From JAVBOW01 sp031549495 (GTDB taxonomy: Bacteria; Bacteroidota; Bacteroidia; Bacteroidales; Rikenellaceae), in the NCBI GenBank assembly GCA_031549495.1, contig JAVBPS010000069.1, forward strand, positions 1 to 64,000: DNA of 64,000 nt, written 5' to 3'. The notes under the pieces are model-generated. The model ran no database searches and was not told the origin of the DNA. It saw only the letters and a program-made list of their open reading frames with translations. The position numbers and the translations under genes are program-made. Positions 1 to 8,385 of this stretch are shown here, one piece after another. Positions within the stretch are counted from its first letter, which is position 1. Every line of letters starts with the position of its first letter.

Positions 1-577
1 CGGCCGGATGCCCCGCGTTGGCGGCGCCGACCACGGTCAGGGTGGCGAAGCGGACGCCGTGTTGGCGCAGCCGCCGGGCGGAACGCATGACCCGGTCGAA
101 CGACCCCGCGCCGGCGGCGTCCTTTCGGTGGAGGTCGTGCAGGCGTCGGGGGCCGTCGACGCTCAATCCCACCAGGAAATTGTTTTCCCGCAGAAAGGCG
201 CACCAGGCGTCGTCCAGCAGCGTGCCGTTGGTTTGCAGATCGTTTTCGATGCGGACATGGGGCCGGGCGTACTTCTTTTGCAAGGCGACGACGGTCCGGA
301 AAAAATCGAGGCCGACCAGCGTCGCCTCGCCGCCCTGCCAGGAAAAGACGATTTCGGGGGCGTTTTGTTGTGCGATATACTGTTTTACGAACGACTCCAG
401 GATTTCCGGCGTCATTCGCCATTGGCTCTTCGTCGCCAGCCACTCCTTTTTGCCGGTGTAGTAGCAATAATCGCAATCCAGGTTGCACAAGGGACCGATG
501 GCCTTCGCCATGGCGTGCATACGCGCCATGGGCCGGCCCCGGAACAGGCGTTGCTTGCCGTTGGATGGTTCAGTCAT
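1..577 (-). CDS. Anaerobic sulfatase-maturating enzyme (anSME), 3' end cut by window edge
   Basis: Radical SAM enzyme that converts the active-site Cys or Ser of sulfatases to formylglycine in the cytoplasm without oxygen. Translating the minus strand from the ATG at 577 gives about 192 residues without a stop before the window edge. The CX3CX2C cluster motif (CNLDCDYC) has Cys31, Cys35 and Cys38, and VFSWQGGEATL and NDLQTNGTLLDDAWC follow, as in the complete anSME at 3133-4395. The SPASM C-terminus lies outside the window. The gene is downstream of the sulfatase on the same strand, separated by a hairpin. The family is clear; whether it serves this sulfatase or another is unknown. Confidence 0.9.
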   Translation of the reverse strand, partial: MTEPSNGKQRLFRGRPMARMHAMAKAIGPLCNLDCDYCYYTGKKEWLATKSQWRMTPEILESFVKQYIAQQNAPEIVFSWQGGEATLVGLDFFRTVVALQKKYARPHVRIENDLQTNGTLLDDAWCAFLRENNFLVGLSVDGPRRLHDLHRKDAAGAGSFDRVMRSARRLRQHGVRFATLTVVGAANAGHPA

Positions 578-599
578 GGGGGAAGCCCGCCGCCAGCGA

Positions 600-635
600 A
601 AGCGCCCCTTCCGGTCGCCGCCGGAAGGGGCGCTT
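600..635 (-). terminator. Hairpin after the sulfatase gene
   Basis: A perfect 15 bp inverted repeat (600-614 with 621-635, 6-base loop) lies 20 bases past the sulfatase stop and before the next anSME. No long T-run follows on the minus strand, so it may act as a weak terminator or an mRNA-end stabiliser. Confidence 0.55.
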
Positions 636-654
636 CGCGCCTATCATCGAACGA

Positions 655-2250
655 TTACTTGAAGTCTTCCGGGATCATTTTGGTGAAGCCCATCCCCCAT
701 GGCTGGTAAGGGACGTTCGGGAATTCCTTGAATTCCCCGAGGAAAGAGAGCAGCGCCGGGTTCATCTTGATGGCGATCCAGGCGTTGTCCTGGCCGGAGT
801 AGCGGCCGGGGGAGGTCGCCAGGCCGCTGCGCGTCGGGGCCGCGCCGTTGAACGTCATGTCGTAGTTCTCGCCCGGGTCCTGCCAGAGGTCGTAGATCGC
901 CGGCGGGTTGATGTCCAGTTCCGGCCCCAGCCAGGTGTCCTTGGCGGTGAAGACGAATTTCAGGTTCTTGGAGCGGAACGCGCCGAACTTCTGGTCGTTG
1001 AAGAACACGAACGTGTCCCGCTTGCCGGGGCCTTGCCCGAGCAGCATGTCGCTGTTGTCGATGCCGTCGAAGATGATCGGCTTGCCCGCGTTGTCCTGCC
1101 ATTTGTACGGGGGAGGCGTGCCGCCGGCGATCTTCTCGAACGTGGGCCACCAGTCCATGTGGCACATCATGTCCGTGGACACGGAGCCGGCTTCGATGTG
1201 GCCGGGCCACCAGGCGATGGCCGGCACGCGGAAACCGCCCTCGAACGGCGTGCCCTTCATGCCGCGGAAGGGGGTATAGCCGGCGTCGGGCCAGGCGTCA
1301 AGCCACGCGCCGTTGTCGGTGGTCCAGACGAGGAGCGTGTTGTTTTCGATGCCGAGGTCGCGGATGGCCTGGACGATCTGGCCGCTGTTGTCGTCCATTT
1401 CCATCAAGGCGTCCTGGTAGGGCATGCCGCCGGGCGCCTTGCCCTTGAAGCGGTCGGACGGGTTGTTGGGGTTGTGGACCTTCAGGAAGTTGAGGTACAT
1501 GAAGAAGGGTTGGTCGCCGTTGGCGTTGGCCTTGATCCAGTCGACGGCCTTGGCGCGCATGTTGTCGTCGCCGGTCTTCAGGTTCTCGTAATTGAAATTC
1601 TCGGTCACCACCTTGGGTTTCTGCCCGGCTTTGCCTTCGAATTCGGAGAGCACGGCCAGTGCGCGCCACTCTTTCATGAACTCGGGGTCGTTGCGCGGGA
1701 AGTTGGGGTGCAACTCGGCATTCTCATAGGCGTACACACCCGCGTAGTAGGGGGTCATGTGGTACATCTCGTCGAAGCCGATCGAGGTGGGGAAGTTCTC
1801 TTCCTTGTCGCCCAGGTGCCATTTGCCCAATTGTACGGTCTTGTAACCGACTTTCTTCATCGCCTGCGCGATGGTGGGGGTCTCTTTTTTCAGTCCGTTC
1901 GGGTCGCCGGGGGCGAGTACCGAGGACATCGAGGTGCGGATGGGAATGCGTCCCGTCATGAACGAGGCGCGGCCTGCCGTGCAGCTCGCCTGTCCGTAGT
2001 AATTCATGAACCGCATCCCTTCGGCCGCCATGCGGTCGAGGTTGGGGGTGGGTGCGCCGCGCATGATCCCGCCGCCGTAGCAGCCCAGGTCGCCGTAGCC
2101 CACGTCGTCGGTCATGATCACGATAATGTTCGGCTTCTGCTGCTGGCTGCTTTGCGCCTGTGCAGAGGCGGCGGTCAACGAACCGGCTGCCAGGATGGCC
2201 CCGACGGCTGCGACGCGTCCGCAATTCTTGATTTTGTTCTTTAAATCCAT
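655..2250 (-). CDS. Arylsulfatase, S1 family, exported
   Basis: 531-residue formylglycine sulfatase that hydrolyses sulfate esters outside the cytoplasm. An N-terminal signal peptide (about residues 1-33, ending ASAQA) is followed by the metal-binding start NIIVIMTDDVGYGDLGCYGG. The modification motif is CTAGR with Cys90, the Cys-type site that anSME oxidises. TDNG near residue 315 is also typical. Length is usual for S1. It sits between two anSME genes and behind a trigger-factor-like gene, which fits maturation before export. The S1 subfamily and the substrate (sulfated host glycan is likely in gut Bacteroidales) cannot be read from the sequence. Confidence 0.93.
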   Translation of the reverse strand: MDLKNKIKNCGRVAAVGAILAAGSLTAASAQAQSSQQQKPNIIVIMTDDVGYGDLGCYGGGIMRGAPTPNLDRMAAEGMRFMNYYGQASCTAGRASFMTGRIPIRTSMSSVLAPGDPNGLKKETPTIAQAMKKVGYKTVQLGKWHLGDKEENFPTSIGFDEMYHMTPYYAGVYAYENAELHPNFPRNDPEFMKEWRALAVLSEFEGKAGQKPKVVTENFNYENLKTGDDNMRAKAVDWIKANANGDQPFFMYLNFLKVHNPNNPSDRFKGKAPGGMPYQDALMEMDDNSGQIVQAIRDLGIENNTLLVWTTDNGAWLDAWPDAGYTPFRGMKGTPFEGGFRVPAIAWWPGHIEAGSVSTDMMCHMDWWPTFEKIAGGTPPPYKWQDNAGKPIIFDGIDNSDMLLGQGPGKRDTFVFFNDQKFGAFRSKNLKFVFTAKDTWLGPELDINPPAIYDLWQDPGENYDMTFNGAAPTRSGLATSPGRYSGQDNAWIAIKMNPALLSFLGEFKEFPNVPYQPWGMGFTKMIPEDFK

Positions 2251-2286
2251 AATTGTATAATTTAATAAATTAAGGGTATACTAAAA

Positions 2287-2339
2287 GTTCGTCCTGCCCG
2301 GCCGCTCCGCAGAAGTGCGGGCGGCCGGGCAGGACGAAC
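2287..2339 (-). terminator. Long hairpin between chaperone-like gene and sulfatase
   Basis: A perfect 19 bp inverted repeat (2287-2305 with 2321-2339) holds an inner 4 bp stem in its loop. On the minus strand it follows the trigger-factor-like stop and is followed by TTTT, consistent with a rho-independent terminator or attenuator upstream of the sulfatase. Confidence 0.7.
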
Positions 2340-2355
2340 CGGACCATCGAAAGTC

Positions 2356-3108
2356 CTATCGTTGTGTCTCTGCCAGAAACCCGAGCACCTGCTCAGCCAA
2401 AAGCGTGTCGGCGAACCGCTCCATCCCCCCGCTCATATCGAGGTAAGCCCTCAATTCCTCTTCCGTTACGCCATTTTCCCGTGCCACTTCCCCGATCCGC
2501 TCCGTGATGTCCCGCTCGTCGATCTCGATCCCTTCCCGCAGGGCGATCTTTTTGAGGGTGAGCATCAGCTTGACCCGCTGCGCGGCGGCTTCGAGCTCCT
2601 GCTCCGACGCCTCGCCGGGAAGACCGTCGCCATAGAGCAACTCCTTTTCCACCAGGCTTTCGTGCGGCACCAGCTCAGTCAGATGCAACAACCGTTCCGA
2701 AATTTCATCCAACCGCTGCGCATCGTCCGTCGCCGCGATCCCCAGGTGGGTATAATCGGGCAGGTCGAAAGGCGGAACGACCAGGAAATCAGCGCAAAAC
2801 GAAAAATTTTCACCCTTCTGCATTTCCACCTCGGAAAGTTCCAACGGCGAGGCCGTTTCCAAGTCGTTATCCCTGAGTGCCGTACGGCAAAGCCTCCGCC
2901 CCGTCCCCGCTGCCAGGTCATCGCGCAACTGATTACGGTATACCGTCTCCACGATCCCCACGGGGGCTTTCCCCGCGCGGAACCCTTTCAGCGGAAGCGC
3001 CGCGTAACGCGCCAGCAATTCCTTGTAATCCCCACTCACCGTTTCCCAGTTCACGCAGACACGCATCTGCTTCTTCCAATCGTCGATATGTTCTATCTTA
3101 ACATCCAT
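2356..3108 (-). CDS. Trigger-factor-like chaperone lacking the PPIase domain
   Basis: 250 residues. The N-terminal part carries the ribosome-binding-type signature of trigger factor, LKGFRAGKAPVGIVETVYR (about residues 39-57), and the C-terminal half (about 165-250) resembles the helical substrate-binding arm. The FKBP-type PPIase domain is missing: full trigger factor is about 430-450 residues. No signal peptide, so cytoplasmic. It begins 24 bases downstream of the anSME stop and precedes the sulfatase on the same strand. Inference: it holds the nascent sulfatase unfolded so that anSME can reach the Cys before Sec export. Function is not shown; it could also be a general chaperone. Confidence 0.75.
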   Translation of the reverse strand: MDVKIEHIDDWKKQMRVCVNWETVSGDYKELLARYAALPLKGFRAGKAPVGIVETVYRNQLRDDLAAGTGRRLCRTALRDNDLETASPLELSEVEMQKGENFSFCADFLVVPPFDLPDYTHLGIAATDDAQRLDEISERLLHLTELVPHESLVEKELLYGDGLPGEASEQELEAAAQRVKLMLTLKKIALREGIEIDERDITERIGEVARENGVTEEELRAYLDMSGGMERFADTLLAEQVLGFLAETQR

Positions 3109-3132
3109 AATTCATAATCCATCATTCATAAT
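3109..3132. repeat. Short AT-rich spacer with TTCATAAT units
   Basis: The 24-base gap between the anSME and the trigger-factor-like gene is made of ATTCATAATCC-type units, the same units that build the inverted repeat at 37433-37518. Confidence 0.5.
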
Positions 3133-4395
3133 TCACTTAAGCGCCGGTACGTCCGCCGCCACCTCATACCCCATATGCCGCACGATATCGCGGATATGCG
3201 GGTCGATATGGCTGAAATATTTATAAAGCCCGTGGCAGAGGTAATTCAGCCCCGGCTCCCCGCGCGAGGTGCGCAGCAGCCTGTTTTTCGGGCATTCGCC
3301 CGAGCAGGCGAACAGGTAGCGGCACTCGCGGCACTTGCCCGGCAGGGTGAAGTCCTTCGCATAGCCGAAGCGTTCCTGGTTCTGCGAAAGGGCCATGTCG
3401 CACAGCCGCGTTTCATTGATATTCCCGATCTTAAACTCGGGATAGACATAGTGGTCGCAGGCATAGACGTCCCCGTTATGCTCCATCGCCACCCCCTTGC
3501 CGCAGATCGGCGAGAAGATACACAGCGGCGAGGGCCGCCCCATCCACTGTTCGACCGCGCTGTCGAAAAAGGGCACATAGACCTGCCCGAAATCATGCGC
3601 CATCCACTCGTCGAACACTTTAATAAGGAAATCCCCGTACTGCTCCGCCCCCACGCACCAGGGCGAAAGGAATGACCCCGGCGTGCGCGGATCGGCCTTT
3701 TCAGATCCTTCCACCGGCATATCGTTCACCGCCCAATGCTGCGGCGCGACAGTCGTAAAATTACGCGATTCGACGATCGGGATGAACTGCATCTGCCGGC
3801 TGCCGACCTCATCGCGCAGGAAGCGGTAGACCTCCACCGGATGATCCCCGTTGAGGTTGTTGACCACGGTGAGCGTGGCGAAGCGCGTGCCATGCTTGCG
3901 CAACAGCTTTGCCGATTCCATGACCCTCTCGAATGATCCCCGCCCGTCGTTGTAACGGCGGTAGGCGTCGTGCAGCCGCTTCGGCCCGTCGACGCTCAGC
4001 CCCACCAGGAAATTGTTTTCGGTCAGGAATTCGCACCACTCGTCCGTAAGCATCGTCCCGTTGGTCTGCAAATCGTTCTCGCAGCGGATGTGCGCGGGTG
4101 CGTATTTCTTTTGCAATTCGATCACCCGGCGGAAGAAATCGAGCCCCAACAACGAAGGCTCGCCCCCCTGCCAGGAGAAGACCACCTGGCGGTAGTTCTG
4201 CTGCTCGATATATTGGCGGATGAAATTCTCAAGCGTCTCGTCCGAGATGCGCCACCGGCTGTCGGTGGAGAGCAATTCGGACTTGCTCAGGTAGTAACAA
4301 TAATCGCAACCGAGGTTGCAAACCGGCCCCGTAGCCTTGATCATGGCATGCATCCGGGTAACCGGCTTTCCCCGGTAAGTGTTCCTGTCCTGCAT
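3133..4395 (-). CDS. Anaerobic sulfatase-maturating enzyme (anSME), complete
   Basis: 420-residue radical SAM/SPASM protein, the usual anSME length. CX3CX2C is at Cys26, Cys30 and Cys33 (CNLGCDYC). SWQGGEPSLLG and NDLQTNGTMLTDEWC follow. The SPASM region has CGKGVAMEHNGDVYACDHYV and CRECRYLFACSGECPKNR, ligands of two auxiliary 4Fe-4S clusters. It generates formylglycine on Cys- or Ser-type sulfatases in the cytoplasm. It is the first gene of the run anSME, trigger-factor-like, sulfatase. A near-consensus -7 box (TAACTTTA, complement of 4406-4413) lies 10 bases upstream of the ATG. Confidence 0.95.
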   Translation of the reverse strand: MQDRNTYRGKPVTRMHAMIKATGPVCNLGCDYCYYLSKSELLSTDSRWRISDETLENFIRQYIEQQNYRQVVFSWQGGEPSLLGLDFFRRVIELQKKYAPAHIRCENDLQTNGTMLTDEWCEFLTENNFLVGLSVDGPKRLHDAYRRYNDGRGSFERVMESAKLLRKHGTRFATLTVVNNLNGDHPVEVYRFLRDEVGSRQMQFIPIVESRNFTTVAPQHWAVNDMPVEGSEKADPRTPGSFLSPWCVGAEQYGDFLIKVFDEWMAHDFGQVYVPFFDSAVEQWMGRPSPLCIFSPICGKGVAMEHNGDVYACDHYVYPEFKIGNINETRLCDMALSQNQERFGYAKDFTLPGKCRECRYLFACSGECPKNRLLRTSRGEPGLNYLCHGLYKYFSHIDPHIRDIVRHMGYEVAADVPALK

Positions 4396-4405
4396 TACGA
4401 TAGGG

Positions 4406-4413
4406 TAAAGTTA
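4406..4413 (-). promoter_or_regulatory. Candidate -7 box for the anSME gene
   Basis: TAACTTTA on the minus strand matches the Bacteroidetes TAnnTTTG element at seven of eight positions, 10 bases from the start codon. Confidence 0.4.
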
Positions 4414-4478
4414 GCGTTATGGGCTTAAGTCACCGCATTTTTCGTGCCGAAATCCCTCTTGTCGCCCCCGGAAAATAC

Positions 4479-4516
4479 AAAAAGGCCCGCGGCTCACGGG
4501 AAGCCCGGACCTTTTT
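4479..4516 (-). terminator. Rho-independent terminator of the symporter/URO-D operon
   Basis: GC-rich stem with one bulge, flanked by A-run and T-run (AAAAAGG ... CCTTTTT on the minus strand), located 18 bases after the URO-D-family stop. Confidence 0.75.
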
Positions 4517-4533
4517 TGTTATTTTGGAACAGG

Positions 4534-5538
4534 TCAACGCAGTTGTGCCTGTGCCACCTCAATGAACGTGAGGATGTTCTCCATCGAAGTGTCGCTTTCC
4601 ACCGAGTGCGACGGCGAGAAGATATATCCGCCTTCGCGTCCCAGTTCCAGCAGCCGCAGCGACTCCGCGCGTACCTCTTCCGGCGTGCCGAAAGGCAGCG
4701 TGCGCTGCATGGACAGCCCCCCGTGGAAGGCCAGCCGCCCGCGGTAGCGCGGCAAAATATCGTAAATATCCATCACCTCGGGCTGGAACGGGTTGAAGCA
4801 GTTGAGCCCCGCGGCGACCAGGTCGTCGAACAGCTCGTCCACATCGCCGCACGAATGGATCATCACGTACTTGCCCGCGTCGCGCACCCGCTTGTACATG
4901 CGCCGGATGCGCGGGTAGAGAAACTCTTTCCACAGGTCGTACCCCATGATCAGCCCGCTCTGCTGCCCCCAGTCGTCGCCGAAATAGACCGCGTCGAGGT
5001 CATAGGTGAGCGCCGTGTCGCTCTGCGCGATGGTGGAGTCGCAGATCGCGTCCAGCAGTTCATGCACGAACGACGGATTGATATAGAAATCCATCAGCAA
5101 ATTCTCGATCCCCCGCAGCGTCCACGCCCGCTCATAGAGCGAGAATCCGATCTGGAACAGCCGGAACAGGTCGGGCTTGGCCTGGGTCTCGGGAATGATA
5201 TTGTCGAAAAACCGCTCGTCATGCGGATTTGGAAAAGTATACCCCGCCAAAGTAGGCTCGGCGAGCACACACCCTTTCACGTCGCCGATATCCTTGTCGA
5301 TCGACCGGTCCCAGACCACGCCGAACACGTCGCGCCAGAGATCGGGCCCCACCGGATCGAAAAACCCGTAGTCGTTGCCCAGGTTCAGAATATGGTTGCC
5401 TACCGCCGGGTCGAGGTCTTCGACCCCGTAATGTTTTTGGAGCAATTGCTTGGGCTCCTCCGTAAACTTGAACGACCAGGGCACATAGGGCGGCTTTTGC
5501 CCGTCTAAAACAGCTTTGATAACTTCACGCTTTGTCAT
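4534..5538 (-). CDS. URO-D superfamily protein (methyltransferase-like)
   Basis: About 334 residues from MTKREVIKAVLDG; an in-frame ATG 11 codons earlier would run into the symporter gene. Members of this fold include uroporphyrinogen decarboxylase and the corrinoid methyltransferases MtaA/CmuA. The HSCGD motif (about residue 230) matches the zinc-type His-x-Cys site of the methyltransferase branch more than haem synthesis. FGDDWGQQSGLIM and FHGGLSMQ are typical of the family. It starts 4 bases after the symporter stop, so the two are likely cotranscribed. Inference: demethylation or other breakdown of a compound brought in by the symporter. No corrinoid protein is nearby, so the reaction is open. 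Confidence 0.8.
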   Translation of the reverse strand: MTKREVIKAVLDGQKPPYVPWSFKFTEEPKQLLQKHYGVEDLDPAVGNHILNLGNDYGFFDPVGPDLWRDVFGVVWDRSIDKDIGDVKGCVLAEPTLAGYTFPNPHDERFFDNIIPETQAKPDLFRLFQIGFSLYERAWTLRGIENLLMDFYINPSFVHELLDAICDSTIAQSDTALTYDLDAVYFGDDWGQQSGLIMGYDLWKEFLYPRIRRMYKRVRDAGKYVMIHSCGDVDELFDDLVAAGLNCFNPFQPEVMDIYDILPRYRGRLAFHGGLSMQRTLPFGTPEEVRAESLRLLELGREGGYIFSPSHSVESDTSMENILTFIEVAQAQLR

Positions 5539-5542
5539 AGGA

Positions 5543-7204
5543 TTACCAGAAAACGATATAAATAACTGCAAGAACGATCAGCACGGCCAGCGCCGGCACA
5601 TTGAACGAAGCCCCGGTGCGGAAAAGCCCCTTCCCGAAGCGGATCGCCTTGGGCGCGTCTTTTCCCTTACCCTCGATAAGCGAAATAACGACCATCACCA
5701 GCACGGTGAGCAGGAACGTGTATTCCACCTGCCGCATCCAAGGCATCGGGTCGAGCCACCCGTTGCCGCAGGCCAGCTTGAAGAAGATCCCGAAGACGAT
5801 CGAGAGCAGCGCCCCCCACACGGCGGCGTTGTTGGTCGTCTTGCGCCAGAAAAGCCCCAGCAGGAAGATCGACAGGATGCCCGGCGTAACGATGCCCGTG
5901 TACTCCTGGATATACTGGAACGCCTGCCCGAAATTCCCCAGCATCGGCGCCACGAGGCAGGCGATCACCAGCGAAACGATCGCCGTCAGCCGTCCCACGC
6001 GTACCGTCACACGGTCCGAAGCGTTGCGGTTGAAATAGGGCTTGTAAATATCCATCGTGAAGATGGTCGCCGTCGAGTTGAGCATCGAGGCAAGCGAGCT
6101 GACGATAGCCGCCGCCAGCGCCGCCAGCACCAGCCCCTTCAACCCGGGCGGCACGAAATGGCTCACCAACCACGGATAGGCCCGGTCGGCATCCACCCCG
6201 CCGCCCGCCGTGGTGAACACATCCGCGGTGTCGAACATCCCCATATTATACATGGCAAAAGCGATCATACCCGGGATAATGACCAGGAACGGGATGACCA
6301 TCTTGAGCCCCGCCGCGAAAACCATCCCTTTCTGCGCCTCGCCGATGTTCTTGGCCGCCAGCGCGCGCTGGATGATGTACTGATTGAACCCGAAATAGTA
6401 AAGGTTGGCGATCCAGAGCCCGCCCAGCAGCACGCTCAGCCCCGGCAGGTCCATATAGGCGTCCCGCCCGCCGGGCATGATATTCTCCCCGGGCTTAAGC
6501 ACCATCGAGAATTTCTCCGGCCCCGCATTCTCCCAAAGCGTACGGAATCCGGCGAAGATACCCTCGCCGCCCGAGAGCTTGTCGAGCCCGATGCAGGTCG
6601 TCACGAGCCCTCCCGCCACTAACAGCACCACCTGCAACACGTCCGTCCACGCCACGGCCGACAACCCGCCCCAGAGCGAGTAGGCCGCCGCAAATAACGC
6701 CAGCCCGATGATACTGATCACGACCAGGCTGCCGTCGCCCGTGCCCATCACCGTGTCCAGCGCTTTGGCGCCCAGGTAGAGCACCGAGGTGAGGTTCACG
6801 AAGATGAACACCGCGATCCAGAAGACCGCAAGGATGGATTTCAGGTTCGTTCCATACCGTTTTTCAAGGAATTCAGGGATCGAGTAGAGCCCCTCGCGGA
6901 TATAGACCGGCAGGAAGAACTTGCCGACCACCAACAGCGTGATCGCCCCCATCCATTCATAGGAGGCCATCGCCAGGCCGATGGCGAAACCCGAGCCGGA
7001 CATGCCGATGAACTGCTCGGCCGAGATGTTGGCGGCGATCAGCGAGGCGCCGATCGCCCACCAGGGCAGGCTCTTGCCCGCCAAAAAGTAGTCTTCCGCG
7101 CTGCGCTCCTGGCCCTTTTTGCGGCGCGATACCCACAGGCCCAGCGCGATGATGCTGATCGCGTAGACGATGAAAATGAGATAGTCCGATGTGGAAAGGT
7201 GCAT
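5543..7204 (-). CDS. Sodium/solute symporter, SSS family
   Basis: 553 residues with about 13-14 hydrophobic segments from the N-terminus (LIFIVYAISIIALGLWV) to the C-terminus, the SGLT-like layout. Family features: the FLAGKSLPWWAIGASLIAANISAEQ stretch near residues 41-65, the WGGLSAVAWTDVLQ signature near residue 180, and GLKGLVLAALAAAIVSSLASMLNS near 340-365 for sodium binding. It imports a sugar or sugar-like solute with Na+. It is followed directly by the URO-D-family gene. A plus-strand AraC regulator starts 242 bases away in the divergent direction and may control the pair. Substrate unknown. Confidence 0.92.
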   Translation of the reverse strand: MHLSTSDYLIFIVYAISIIALGLWVSRRKKGQERSAEDYFLAGKSLPWWAIGASLIAANISAEQFIGMSGSGFAIGLAMASYEWMGAITLLVVGKFFLPVYIREGLYSIPEFLEKRYGTNLKSILAVFWIAVFIFVNLTSVLYLGAKALDTVMGTGDGSLVVISIIGLALFAAAYSLWGGLSAVAWTDVLQVVLLVAGGLVTTCIGLDKLSGGEGIFAGFRTLWENAGPEKFSMVLKPGENIMPGGRDAYMDLPGLSVLLGGLWIANLYYFGFNQYIIQRALAAKNIGEAQKGMVFAAGLKMVIPFLVIIPGMIAFAMYNMGMFDTADVFTTAGGGVDADRAYPWLVSHFVPPGLKGLVLAALAAAIVSSLASMLNSTATIFTMDIYKPYFNRNASDRVTVRVGRLTAIVSLVIACLVAPMLGNFGQAFQYIQEYTGIVTPGILSIFLLGLFWRKTTNNAAVWGALLSIVFGIFFKLACGNGWLDPMPWMRQVEYTFLLTVLVMVVISLIEGKGKDAPKAIRFGKGLFRTGASFNVPALAVLIVLAVIYIVFW

Positions 7205-7253
7205 GGTTTATAGGTTATGTGTAGTTTAGTCACTCAATTTCGACTGTCCGTAG

Positions 7254-7274
7254 GGGCACCCCTTGCGGGTGCCC
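7254..7274. repeat. Small hairpin and degraded repeat in divergent intergenic region
   Basis: An 8 bp stem (7254-7261 with 7267-7274) is followed by GTCATCCCGAACGAATG at about 7282-7298, a likely decayed half of the GTCATTC repeat family found elsewhere in the window. Confidence 0.45.
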
Positions 7275-7432
7275 AAATAACGTCATCCCGAACGAATGTG
7301 AGGGAACTTCCTTATATTCCCTTTGTGTATCTTCGCTTTGTGTCCTTTGGGTAAAAAAGAACTCCACTCGACAATACAAAGTAAATTTTTTACTCCCACA
7401 AACACTTCTTCATTTTGTGCATATATTTCTCC

Positions 7433-7440
7433 TATATTTG
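7433..7440 (+). promoter_or_regulatory. -7 box TATATTTG of the cupin-AraC gene
   Basis: Matches TAnnTTTG, only 6 bases upstream of the chosen ATG at 7447, with a TTG at about 7415-7417. This implies a very short or absent leader and argues against the in-frame ATG at 7417. Confidence 0.55.
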
Positions 7441-7446
7441 CATATC

Positions 7447-8334
7447 ATGGAAAAAACAGAATCCGGCCTTCAATTCGAACGCATCGCCCACCCCCAGGGC
7501 AGCGCCATCGCCTACCTGAATTTCCGCTACCGCTATTTTCCCCGCCCGTGGCACTACCATCCCGAGATGGAATTGCTGCTGATCACCGCCGGCCACGGCA
7601 AACGCTTCGTGGGGGACAGCGTGGAGGATTTCGCGCCGGGCGATTTGGTGCTCACAGGCGGCGGCCTGCCGCACTACTACATGAGCGACCGCACCTACTA
7701 CGACCCGGCCGCCGAACTATGGTGCTCGTCCGAAACCTTGCAATTCCCGCCGCACCTCTTCTCGGACGGCATGCTCGCCCTGGACGAATTCGCCGCCGTG
7801 CGCAAACTGATCGAGGAGAGCCGCTATGGCGTGAAATTCACCGTTCCACCTCATTCCAGCGCCGTACAGCGCATGATGCGCCACGTGGGGAGCCTGCAAG
7901 GCGTGGCCCGCGCCGCGGCCCTGATGCGCCTGCTGGATGTGCTCTCGCGCAACTACCCGTACCGCATGCTGACCAGCCAGAGCTATACCGCCGTCATGCC
8001 CCGCCACCAGAGGGGCGACCTCTCGGCCAACCTGCGCCGCTGGATCGCCGAGAATTTCCGCGAGCAGGTGACGGTCAGCGACCTGGCCGTCCGCATGGGG
8101 CTCAACGCCTCGGCCATGTGCCGCTCGTTCCGCCGCGACACGGGCCGCACGATCCTCGAAGCGCTGACCGGCGCGCGCATCGGTTTCGCCTGCAAACTGC
8201 TCTCCAACACCGACATGAGCGTATCGCAGATCGCCTTCGACTCGGGCTTCCGCACCGTGTCGCATTTCAACCGCTGCTTTCGCGATCAGCACCAGATGAC
8301 CCCCTCGCAATACCGCCGCCTTCACCGCGGGTGA
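7447..8334 (+). CDS. AraC-family regulator with N-terminal cupin sensor
   Basis: 295 residues. N-terminal AraC-type cupin (about 15-165) has WHYHPEMELLLI and FAPGDLVLTGGGLPHYY. The C-terminal double helix-turn-helix domain (about 190-292) has VSDLAVRMGLNASAMCRSFRRDTG and the second helix region SQIAFDSGFRTVSHFNRCFRD, ending TPSQYRR. Binds a small ligand, probably a sugar or derivative, and DNA. It is divergent from the symporter/URO-D pair, which is its most likely target by position. The start at 7447 is preferred because the 7417 start lies upstream of the -7 box. Confidence 0.92.
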   Translation: MEKTESGLQFERIAHPQGSAIAYLNFRYRYFPRPWHYHPEMELLLITAGHGKRFVGDSVEDFAPGDLVLTGGGLPHYYMSDRTYYDPAAELWCSSETLQFPPHLFSDGMLALDEFAAVRKLIEESRYGVKFTVPPHSSAVQRMMRHVGSLQGVARAAALMRLLDVLSRNYPYRMLTSQSYTAVMPRHQRGDLSANLRRWIAENFREQVTVSDLAVRMGLNASAMCRSFRRDTGRTILEALTGARIGFACKLLSNTDMSVSQIAFDSGFRTVSHFNRCFRDQHQMTPSQYRRLHRG

Positions 8335-8357
8335 GTTGCGAACTTCGCGAATTTTGT

Positions 8358-8365
8358 TAATTTTG
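8358..8365 (+). promoter_or_regulatory. -7 box TAATTTTG of the membrane AraC gene
   Basis: Exact match to TAnnTTTG, 20 bases upstream of the GTG start at 8386. Confidence 0.5.
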
Positions 8366-8385
8366 TATTCCGAAAACAACCCCTT

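Noticed and set aside
370..2244. A 624-codon open frame on the plus strand
   Set aside because: Antisense to the sulfatase, whose active-site and metal motifs are unmistakable.
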